Shown here: one piece after another, positions 1 to 5,606 of the stretch
Position numbering within the stretch: position 1 is the stretch's first letter
How the letters are laid out: every line of letters begins with the position of its first letter
Assembly: GCA_021160685.1 (NCBI GenBank)
Contig: JAGHCC010000137.1
Coordinates: 1-7,085, forward strand
Direction: 5' to 3'
Origin: Desulfobulbaceae bacterium
GTDB taxonomy: Bacteria; Desulfobacterota; Desulfobulbia; Desulfobulbales; SURF-16
Length of the DNA: 7,085 bases
The notes under the pieces: generated by a model
What the model saw: the letters and a program-made list of their open reading frames with translations, nothing else
Told to the model about the DNA's origin: nothing
The model's database searches: none
Made by a program: the position numbers and the translations under genes

Positions 1-2289
1 GGTCAGTTCATGATAATGGGTGGCAAAGATGGTTTTAACGCCCTTGCCGTTTTTGTTCAACAGGTCCTCAGTAACGGCCCAGGCTATGGAGAGGCCGTCA
101 AATGTACTGGTGCCGCGGCCGATTTCATCCAGGATCACCAGGCTTTTTTCCGTGGCATTATTGAGGATATTGGCGGTCTCGTTCATCTCCACCATGAAGG
201 TGGACTGACCCCGGCGCAGATCGTCCATGGCCCCGACCCTGGTGAAGATCCGGTCCACCACGCCGATTCTGGCCGAGGCCGCCGGCACAAAGGAGCCCAT
301 CTGGGCCATGAGGACAATCAGGGCGGTTTGGCGCAGCACCGTAGATTTTCCGGCCATATTCGGCCCGGTGACAATGAGGATCTCGTTTTTTTTCTGGTCC
401 AGCCGCAGATCATTGGGCACAAAACGGCCCGCAGGCAGGGCTCGTTCAATCACGGGATGACGGCCTTCTTTTATGACGATCTCTTCCCCGTCATTGATCG
501 TGGGTCGGACATAGTGATACCGCTCAGCCGCTTCGGCCAATGATGTGAAAAAATCAATCCAGGCGATGAAGGCTGCGGCCCGCAGAATTCTGGAACTGGC
601 CTCGGCAACCTGACTGCGAATTTCAGTAAAGAGGCGGTATTCCAGTTCCAGTCTTTTTTCTTCAGCCCCCATGACCTTGTTTTCAAACTCTTTTAACTCC
701 GGCGTAATAAAACGCTCGGCATTGACCAGGGTTTGTTTACGGATATAGTTTTCCGGCACATTGGCCTGCTGGGCCCGGCTGACCTCAAGGAAATAACCAA
801 AGACCCTGTTGTAGCCGATTTTGAGTTTGGAAATTCCCGTCCTCTGCCGTTCCTTTTCCTCCAGGGCCAGAATGAGCTGCTTGCCATCGGTCATGATGGA
901 CATCAGCTCATCAAGGGCCGGATCATGGCCTTTTTTAATCAGCTTGCCTTCCCGCAGGCCCACGGGCGCGTCGTCCCGGATGGTCTTTTCCACAAGATCA
1001 TGCAGATCATGCAGATCATCGAGATCCTGGGCCTGCTCGTTGAGAAGTCCCTTGCTTTGCAGGGCCAGCTCCCGCAGACGGGGCAGCAGGGCCAGGGAGG
1101 TTTTCAGGGCGGTGAGATCCCTGGCATTGGCGCTGCCCAGCACCACCCGGCTGTTTAACCGTTCCAGGTCATAAACGCTGGTCAGGATTTCGCGGAATTC
1201 CTGCCTGAGGAGAATTGGATCGGGCTCATCCGCAGCCGCGCCGATTTCAAGATGCCTGGGACGTGCGCCAAAGAAAAACTCAACTGTTTTCAGGCGAAGA
1301 TTGATTGCGGTCGGGTCCTGCAGAGGAAAGAGAAGATTGCGCTTCAGCAGCCGGGCGCCCATGGGTGTCCGGCTGAGATCCAGAATCGCCAGCAGAGAGC
1401 CGTCGCGCCGGCCGCCGACAATAGTCTGATTCAGTTCCAGGTTGCGGCGGGTCGAATCGTCAAGGATCAGGATATCATCAAGTTCAATGACCCGCAGACG
1501 TTCAATGTGGGCGCAATTTGTTTTCTGGGTTTCCTGAACATAGGCAAGGAGTGCTCCGGCGGCGCAGATGGCAGCCCGCATCTCTTCACAGCCGAAACCG
1601 GCCAGATTCATTACCTGGAAATGATCCAGCAGGGTTTCCCTGGCAAGCTCATGAACAAAAAGAGAATCTGTTCGCCGGGTGACGCAGAGATCAGGAAGCA
1701 CGGCCGAGAGTCCTTCGATGACCTCATTGTCATCATCGCGTTCAGCGGTCAGGAGCTCGGCAGGTGCCATCCGGGCCAGTTCATCCAGGGCGCTAGCTTC
1801 ATCCTGCCGTTCGGCCAATAGGAACTCGCCGGTGGAGATGTCAAGAAAGGCAAGGCCCCAGCGTTCTTTTTTACAGATTCCGGCCAGATAGCGGTTGGTC
1901 CTGGTGTCTAGGACCTGGTCCTCGGTGACCACGCCCGGGCTGATTACCCGCACCACTTCCCGTTTCACCACGCCTTTGGCCTTTTTCGGATCCTCCACCT
2001 GCTCGCAGACCGCCACCCGGAAACCGGCATTGACCAGTTTGGCCAGATAGGAGGCCGCCGCATGGTGGGGCACACCGCAGAGGGGCACCTTGTTCTGATC
2101 ATCCTTGCTGTTTCGCGAGGTTAAGGTAATACCCAGGACGCGGGAGGCGGTGACCGCATCATCAAAAAACATCTCGTAAAAGTCACCAAGCCGGTAGAAG
2201 AGAATGGCGTCTGGATGCTGCTCTTTAATCGCCAGGTATTGGCGCAGCATTGGAGTGATTTTCCGGGCCGGTTTGATGTTGGCTGTCAA
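1..2289 (-). CDS. mutS: DNA mismatch repair ATPase MutS (3' end cut by the window)
   Basis: MutS recognises base mismatches and small loops and, as an ATP-dependent clamp, recruits MutL to start repair. The frame is open for 763 codons with no internal stop. The mismatch-binding Phe-Tyr-Glu motif is at residues 37-39 (within FYRLGDFYEMF), the Walker A motif GPNMAGKST at 642-650, and the Walker B/signature segment DEIGRGTSTFDG from 721. The conserved FATHYHELT segment ends the window. E. coli MutS has the same motifs about 28 residues earlier in 853 residues, so roughly 100-120 residues are missing here, including the usual C-terminal helix-turn-helix. The start is read as TTG at 2289: an in-frame stop lies at 2308-2310, and the family-typical TPM-L-QYL segment would be cut by starting at the only nearby ATG (2250). 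No strong ribosome binding site precedes either codon. A small in-frame tandem duplication lies at residues 422-432. Confidence 0.97.
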   Translation of the reverse strand, partial: MTANIKPARKITPMLRQYLAIKEQHPDAILFYRLGDFYEMFFDDAVTASRVLGITLTSRNSKDDQNKVPLCGVPHHAAASYLAKLVNAGFRVAVCEQVEDPKKAKGVVKREVVRVISPGVVTEDQVLDTRTNRYLAGICKKERWGLAFLDISTGEFLLAERQDEASALDELARMAPAELLTAERDDDNEVIEGLSAVLPDLCVTRRTDSLFVHELARETLLDHFQVMNLAGFGCEEMRAAICAAGALLAYVQETQKTNCAHIERLRVIELDDILILDDSTRRNLELNQTIVGGRRDGSLLAILDLSRTPMGARLLKRNLLFPLQDPTAINLRLKTVEFFFGARPRHLEIGAAADEPDPILLRQEFREILTSVYDLERLNSRVVLGSANARDLTALKTSLALLPRLRELALQSKGLLNEQAQDLDDLHDLHDLVEKTIRDDAPVGLREGKLIKKGHDPALDELMSIMTDGKQLILALEEKERQRTGISKLKIGYNRVFGYFLEVSRAQQANVPENYIRKQTLVNAERFITPELKEFENKVMGAEEKRLELEYRLFTEIRSQVAEASSRILRAAAFIAWIDFFTSLAEAAERYHYVRPTINDGEEIVIKEGRHPVIERALPAGRFVPNDLRLDQKKNEILIVTGPNMAGKSTVLRQTALIVLMAQMGSFVPAASARIGVVDRIFTRVGAMDDLRRGQSTFMVEMNETANILNNATEKSLVILDEIGRGTSTFDGLSIAWAVTEDLLNKNGKGVKTIFATHYHELT

Positions 2290-2321
2290 AACTGGATACT
2301 CGTTTTTTTATAGGGGGTTAG

Positions 2322-2335
2322 ATTGAAGATTGAAG
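2322..2335. repeat. Tandem 7-mer ATTGAAG x2
   Basis: Two adjacent perfect copies of ATTGAAG are followed by a related GGTGAAGG. The purine-rich stretch lies directly upstream of mutS. It may be simple slippage-derived sequence; no function is evident. Confidence 0.6.
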
Positions 2336-2360
2336 GGTGAAGGATAGCCAAACATTGAAA

Positions 2361-2444
2361 TTGTTCTCTCATAAAGACGCAGAGTTCGCAGAGAAAAAAA
2401 TGAGTCACCCTGTGTTTCCTGCGTCTCTGAGAGAGAAGGAACAA
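2361..2444. repeat. Imperfect inverted repeat with CGCAGAG/CTCTGCG-type arms
   Basis: The outer ends TTGTTC (2361-2366) and GAACAA (2439-2444) are perfect inverse complements, as are the inner GACGCAG (2376-2382) and CTGCGTC (2419-2425). Between these blocks the right arm is 4 nt longer, so the fold is an imperfect hairpin of about 84 nt. The left half also contains GCAGAGTTCGCAGAG. From memory, words of this kind occur as dispersed extragenic palindromes in many environmental bacterial genomes. A transcript of either strand could fold here. I see no terminal duplication or transposase. Confidence 0.6.
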
Positions 2445-2468
2445 CTAAGAAAATCTATCGATTTTGTC

Positions 2469-2720
2469 TTATTTATTTAAAGCACGACATAAAAACTCAA
2501 GTGCTTCCGAATCAACGAGACCATGTTCAGCTGAAATCAACACATCCAATTTCTTATCGGCAAACCACCATCTCCGTCCTGGCTTGCCATGAATAAAAAG
2601 CTTGCGTCTGTTGTTGATAGAAATCAGTCCCAGTTTTTTGGCCATCTTACGAATTTTTTTGTTTAATTTTTCAAAATCTTTGCCGGCCGTTTTGATTTTT
2701 TTTTCACATTGTTTACTCAT
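2469..2720 (-). CDS. Small basic protein of unknown function (83 aa)
   Basis: I do not recognise this family. The start at 2720 is chosen because a strong AAGGAG ribosome binding site lies 6 nt upstream. An in-frame ATG at 2798 would add 26 residues but has no comparable site and would read through the hairpin at 2748-2762. The N-terminal half is rich in lysine, with a predicted charged helix (residues 5-32, several KK pairs). A compact segment follows with HGKPGRRWWFADKKLD at about 45-59, then a more acidic C-terminal helix. There is no signal peptide and no membrane segment. The basic face and the RRWW motif could suit nucleic acid binding, but that is speculation. Its GC content is about 36% by hand count, clearly below the neighbouring genes, which could mean later acquisition. 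It is separated from mutS by a repeat-bearing gap. Confidence 0.75.
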   Translation of the reverse strand: MSKQCEKKIKTAGKDFEKLNKKIRKMAKKLGLISINNRRKLFIHGKPGRRWWFADKKLDVLISAEHGLVDSEALEFLCRALNK

Positions 2721-2726
2721 GTCGTT

Positions 2727-2732
2727 CTCCTT
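2727..2732 (-). promoter_or_regulatory. Ribosome binding site deciding the start of the small basic protein
   Basis: AAGGAG on the minus strand stands 6 nt before the ATG at 2718-2720. It is a near-ideal Shine-Dalgarno sequence and favours this start over the upstream in-frame ATG at 2798. Confidence 0.8.
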
Positions 2733-2747
2733 GGGTTGGAATAAAAT

Positions 2748-2762
2748 CAGCCTGGGAGGCTG
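2748..2762 (-). terminator. Short hairpin, possible weak terminator after the phosphoesterase gene
   Basis: On the minus strand CAGCCT-CCC-AGGCTG forms a perfect 6-bp GC-rich stem with a 3-nt loop, followed by ATTTTATT. It lies 56 nt past the phosphoesterase stop and about 15 nt before the ribosome binding site of the small gene. The U tract is interrupted and the stem short, so termination would be partial at best. It could instead be an attenuator or leader hairpin for the small gene. Confidence 0.45.
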
Positions 2763-2818
2763 TTTGAAAATGCCATTTTTCCCTATGCCATGCGCCATCA
2801 GCCTTTTTTAACAGGGAG

Positions 2819-3316
2819 CTACGCCAGGCCGGGAACTTCAAAGATTTTGCCTGAAAGATTGTCACCCACCTTAAGGACAGCGTAGGTTCCTGGCGCGCCA
2901 TAACGGCCAGTGCCGAGGAAGCTGCCGGGATTGATAAAGAGGATGTCACCAAGCCTGTGGCAGACCGGTATATGGGTATGACCGGAAACAATACAATCCA
3001 CTTGGTCAAATTCTTTTAACAGACAGTTTTCAGTATCATAACGGCAGTTCATGCCGTGGATCAGGCCGATATGAAAGTTGCCCACAGTGATGATCTTTTT
3101 TGTGGGCAGACTGTTCCGTGAAGAACCATGACACATGTTGCCGTGGACGGCATGAACTTTTTTACCGGCAAATACATCAAGCACAGAGAGGTCGGTGAGG
3201 TCTCCGGCATGGAAAATCATCTCCACATCAGCAAAACATGCGGTAGCCTGTTGGCGAAAACGATCATCCGGCCTGACAAGATGGGTATCGGAAAGAATGC
3301 CTATTTTTACAGTCAT
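2819..3316 (-). CDS. YfcE/MJ0936-type metallophosphoesterase (165 aa)
   Basis: This is a small calcineurin-like phosphoesterase of the COG0622 group; members hydrolyse phosphodiesters in vitro with a two-metal centre, and their natural substrates are mostly unknown. The family motifs appear in order: SDTH at residues 9-12 (D10, H12), HAGD at 36-39 (D39), HGN at 58-60 (N60), HG at 87-88, SGHTH at 111-115 (H113, H115) and NPGS at 129-132. Its length matches MJ0936-like proteins. It is cytosolic, with no signal peptide. Two positions differ from the common pattern: GNMC where GNxD is usual, and HGM where HGH is frequent; the metal ligands themselves look complete. The ATG at 3316 lies one codon before the VKIGILSD strand and is the only sensible start, although its ribosome binding site is weak. 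It follows the YggU gene by 51 nt and is probably the last gene of the operon. Substrate cannot be told from the sequence. Confidence 0.93.
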   Translation of the reverse strand: MTVKIGILSDTHLVRPDDRFRQQATACFADVEMIFHAGDLTDLSVLDVFAGKKVHAVHGNMCHGSSRNSLPTKKIITVGNFHIGLIHGMNCRYDTENCLLKEFDQVDCIVSGHTHIPVCHRLGDILFINPGSFLGTGRYGAPGTYAVLKVGDNLSGKIFEVPGLA

Positions 3317-3367
3317 GGCTTTTTTTAATTTGTTATTGCCTCAGCTTCAAGATACAAGTACATTTTT

Positions 3368-3667
3368 TCAGCCTTCCAGAACCGCATCAATCTTTTCCCG
3401 GGCCTCCGCCAGGCTGATACCGGTAAGCAGAACCCGTTTCTTTCGGCTCTGCAGACCGCTCTTGATGTTGATTCCTTTTTTGGGGATTGAGAAAAAATCA
3501 GCCAGAAATTTGACAACGGCCTTGTTGGCTTTGCCGTCAGCCGGCGGGGCAGTAACAGCCAGCTTCAAATTTTCACCATGGAGGCCGACAATCCTATTTT
3601 TTGAGGCCCTGGGCTGGATATGGAGAGCCAGGGAAAGAGAGCCCTTTTCTTCCCTGAGAAAGGTCAT
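3368..3667 (-). CDS. yggU: YggU/DUF167 (UPF0235) family protein (99 aa)
   Basis: This is a small alpha/beta protein of the widespread DUF167 family, whose biochemical role is not established. Recognition rests on the QPRASKN segment (18-24), the hallmark PPADGKAN (41-48), the following helix VVKFLADFF, and the KSGLQSRKK...L strand region (69-80). Length is typical at about 100 residues. Its ATG overlaps the DivIVA stop codon as ATGA (4-nt overlap), and GAGG stands 5 nt before it, so translation is probably coupled. In gammaproteobacteria yggU neighbours yggT; here DivIVA sits between them, keeping the same association. No catalytic residues can be named. Confidence 0.93.
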   Translation of the reverse strand: MTFLREEKGSLSLALHIQPRASKNRIVGLHGENLKLAVTAPPADGKANKAVVKFLADFFSIPKKGINIKSGLQSRKKRVLLTGISLAEAREKIDAVLEG

Positions 3668-4479
3668 TTTTCCTCGGTTTTATCTTTTTCACCCTCACCT
3701 TCTTCATCATCAATGACCACGGCAGGCTCATGTTCCTGATCAAGGGGGTCCGCCAGGCTGAAAAGCATGTCGCCATCCAGATCGGGCATGGTTGGCTGAC
3801 CCTTGTCGTCTTCATCCTGATCGTCAGGAGGCGAATCAAAAAGTGAGGTGTTGAGATTCACCACGTCTTCAACGGACTCCTCCTGCTCTTCCTGGTCATG
3901 AGTGGCCGGATCATCCAGATCGGGAAGTTCGATGTTCTGGTAGAGATCATCGAGGTCATCATCTGTCTCTGCCCCGGTTTTTTCGGTTTCACTCTCCTCT
4001 TCTTTAACCTGGGGTTGGAAAGTATACGGATTGGAGTCCTCTTTGCCATCGATCGCGTCCAGTTGGAACTGCAGAAACTGGCGGAGTTCACCCAGAATAT
4101 CGTCTTTTTTTCCTTGGAGCCGCCCAATTTCTTCCTCCAGGGAGGCGACCCTCTCCTCAGCTTCCGTCTGGATCCGTTCTGCTTCCTTGCGGCTTGAATC
4201 GAGAAGATCATCGGCTTCCTGTTTGCTTTTTTCCTGCATTTCATCGGCGATTTTTTGGGCGGAGAGGAAGGCATTCGAGAAGGTTTTTTCCTGTTTTTTG
4301 AACTGGGTCATCTCCGCCTCGAACGTATCAATTCTCTCCTGAAGCTTTTTATTGTCCGTGGAGAGCAGCAGGTAGTGTTCGGCAACCTTTTCCAGAAAAG
4401 CGTCAACTTCATCAACATCAAAACCACGAAATCTGGCATGAAATTGCTGAGTCTGTATTTCTTCAGCCGTTAATGTCAT
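3664..4479 (-). CDS. divIVA: DivIVA-domain coiled-coil protein with long acidic tail (271 aa)
   Basis: DivIVA proteins bind negatively curved membrane at poles and septa and act as scaffolds for division, chromosome or wall-growth factors. Residues 1-35 form the DivIVA lipid-binding domain, and F17-R18 fall at the same numbers as the membrane-inserting pair of Bacillus subtilis DivIVA, followed by GFDVDEVDAFL. Residues about 36-140 are a long heptad-rich coiled coil. Residues 151-271 are unlike classic DivIVA: low complexity, 45 of 121 residues Asp or Glu, with PDLD repeated at 186-189 and 232-235. This tail is probably disordered and may recruit partners. The start at 4479 has GGAGG 6 nt upstream. 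The gene lies 54 nt after yggT, and its stop overlaps the yggU start. Length is greater than the 164-residue Bacillus protein because of the tail. The domain call is firm; a role in division or polarity is inferred from family and context. Confidence 0.93.
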   Translation of the reverse strand: MTLTAEEIQTQQFHARFRGFDVDEVDAFLEKVAEHYLLLSTDNKKLQERIDTFEAEMTQFKKQEKTFSNAFLSAQKIADEMQEKSKQEADDLLDSSRKEAERIQTEAEERVASLEEEIGRLQGKKDDILGELRQFLQFQLDAIDGKEDSNPYTFQPQVKEEESETEKTGAETDDDLDDLYQNIELPDLDDPATHDQEEQEESVEDVVNLNTSLFDSPPDDQDEDDKGQPTMPDLDGDMLFSLADPLDQEHEPAVVIDDEEGEGEKDKTEEK

Positions 4480-4485
4480 TATCAG

Positions 4486-4490
4486 CCTCC
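4486..4490 (-). promoter_or_regulatory. Ribosome binding site of divIVA
   Basis: GGAGG on the minus strand lies 6 nt before the ATG at 4479 and supports that start. The 54-nt gap holding it shows no hairpin, consistent with read-through from yggT. Confidence 0.75.
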
Positions 4491-4533
4491 GTTTGTTGTT
4501 GTTTTTATTGAAAAATTAGCAAAGAAGAAAACT

Positions 4534-4836
4534 CTATCCCAGGGAAGACGCCAGGCTATGCAGAGTCGGCACCAGAAAACCCCGTAAAAAGAGAATGGCC
4601 ATAATCAGAATCATGGGTGAAAAATCAATCCCCCCGGCCGAGCTGAAAGGGATGAACCGCCTGATTTTGAATAAAAGCGGATCCGTCACTTCATGGAGAA
4701 AGCGGACAATGGGGTTATGGGGATCGGGATTGACCCAGGAAATAATGGCCCTGCCGACGATAACCCACATGTAGGCGCCCAGGACAAAATCGACGAGAGT
4801 AGCAAGGGCGCTTAAAAAATTACTGATGACGAACAT
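4534..4836 (-). CDS. yggT: YggT family integral membrane protein (100 aa)
   Basis: YggT (YlmG in Gram-positives) is a small inner-membrane protein linked to division, osmotic tolerance or nucleoid/envelope organisation in different organisms; its mechanism is not settled. Two hydrophobic segments are visible, about residues 5-33 and 73-92. The loop between them carries the family pattern: R29, SWVNPDPHNP (33-42), F47-L48, TDPLL (51-55), R59-R60, IP (62-63) and GGIDFSP (68-74). The length fits single-unit YggT proteins. The start at 4836 has AAGGAG 5 nt upstream, overlapping the stop codon of the MinD-like gene, so the two are probably translated together. In Gram-positives YlmG is encoded just upstream of divIVA in the division cluster, and the same order is seen here. 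Confidence 0.95.
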   Translation of the reverse strand: MFVISNFLSALATLVDFVLGAYMWVIVGRAIISWVNPDPHNPIVRFLHEVTDPLLFKIRRFIPFSSAGGIDFSPMILIMAILFLRGFLVPTLHSLASSLG

Positions 4837-4841
4837 TTTTT

Positions 4842-4847
4842 CTCCTT
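4842..4847 (-). promoter_or_regulatory. Ribosome binding site of yggT, overlapping the upstream stop codon
   Basis: AAGGAG on the minus strand shares two bases with the TAA that ends the MinD-like gene and lies 5 nt before the yggT ATG. This points to tight co-translation of the two genes. Confidence 0.75.
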
Positions 4848-5592
4848 ACATTAAGAGGATCTGGGAACTGATTTCCATGACAGCCCGGCTGGCCCTGGAG
4901 TCGGGCGAGATTTCCAGGAACGGTTTCTGGCTTCTGATTGCTCTGACGACAGCGCTGTCCTGGGGCATGGCACCAAGATAGTCAGGAGAAATCTGTAGAA
5001 ATTTTTTCAGCACATTTTTCATGTTGTTAAAAACCTGCCTTCCTTCCTTTTTACTTTTGACATTGTTAATCAGCAGGTGAAACCGGTTTTTGCCGAAACG
5101 GTGAAAAAGAACCTTGATCAGGGCGTAGGCGTCGGTCATGGCAGTCGGATCAGGTGATAAGATGATAATATTGTTGTCCGCCCAGTTGTTAAACCAGAGG
5201 ACCGCGTCGCCGATTCCGGCGGCCGAGTCCACCAGGACATAGTCAAATCTGTCGATGATATTCTCCAGCGCGTTGATCAGAAAGGCCTGCTCCTCGTAGG
5301 AGATGTTGGCCATTTCCGGTACACCGGAGCTTGCCGGCAGAACCTTGAAGCCCGGCTCGATTTCCACCAGGATGGAGGACAGGGGTCTTTCCTCGTCAAT
5401 TGTTTCCCTGAGAGTATGACGCACATTCAGCCCCAGGAGCACATCAACATTGGCCAGCCCCAGGTCGCCGTCAACTAGAAGAACTTTTTGTTTCTGGCGG
5501 GCCAGGCAACAGGCCATGTTAACGGAGAAAGAGGTCTTGCCCACTCCGCCTTTGCCGCTGCTGACACAAATTATTTTTGGAGAATTGGTCAT
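4846..5592 (-). CDS. MinD/ParA superfamily ATPase, FlhG/YlxH-like (248 aa)
   Basis: This is a P-loop ATPase of the MinD/FlhG/ParA class, which dimerise on ATP and usually cycle on membrane or nucleoid to position other complexes. The deviant Walker A KGGVGKT is at residues 14-20, with signature lysine K14 and K19. The switch segment DGDLGLANVDVLLGL is at 41-55 and the Walker B-like DSAAGIG at 122-128. A base-specific strand segment LLINNVKS is at 173-180. DLGLANVDVLLG is typical of the FlhG/FleN/YlxH branch. However, the DQAxxLR activator motif that FlhG carries at its N terminus is absent: the protein begins only about 6 residues before the first strand. The C-terminal end is a hydrophobic helix (about 234-248) that might bind membrane. 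ATG 5592 is the only suitable start, although no ribosome binding site is visible. It lies 14 nt after the 103-residue protein. No flagellar gene is in view, so a division or polarity role with YggT and DivIVA is the contextual inference. Confidence 0.9.
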   Translation of the reverse strand: MTNSPKIICVSSGKGGVGKTSFSVNMACCLARQKQKVLLVDGDLGLANVDVLLGLNVRHTLRETIDEERPLSSILVEIEPGFKVLPASSGVPEMANISYEEQAFLINALENIIDRFDYVLVDSAAGIGDAVLWFNNWADNNIIILSPDPTAMTDAYALIKVLFHRFGKNRFHLLINNVKSKKEGRQVFNNMKNVLKKFLQISPDYLGAMPQDSAVVRAIRSQKPFLEISPDSRASRAVMEISSQILLM

Positions 5593-5606
5593 ATATTTTT
5601 AAGTTT

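Larger units (their letters stand above)
2290..2468. other. Intergenic region upstream of mutS
   Basis: This 179-bp gap between the small basic-protein gene and mutS has no credible ORF. It holds an imperfect inverted repeat (2361-2444, listed separately) and a perfect tandem 7-mer ATTGAAG at 2322-2328 and 2329-2335. On the minus strand TATAAA at 2307-2312 resembles a -10 box, but I see no matching -35 hexamer at the right distance. Any mutS promoter here is therefore unproven, although mutS plausibly has its own because a repeat separates it from the upstream gene. Confidence 0.55.

Noticed and set aside
10..1821. Long plus-strand open frames opposite mutS (10-543, 733-1158, 1252-1821)
   Set aside because: They lie in codon register with mutS on the opposite strand; the GC-rich mutS codons leave few antisense stops. 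No recognisable protein features are seen, and the mutS frame is unambiguous.
2284..2289. TTGACA on the minus strand as a -35 promoter box
   Set aside because: It coincides with the mutS start codon and no -10 hexamer follows at 16-18 nt.
2376..2430. Repeated CGCAGAG words as a CRISPR or direct-repeat array
   Set aside because: There are only a couple of short degenerate words in inverted arrangement, with no regular spacers.
2721..2798. 26-residue N-terminal extension of the small basic protein from ATG 2798
   Set aside because: It has a poor ribosome binding site and would run through the hairpin; the ATG at 2720 has an ideal AAGGAG.
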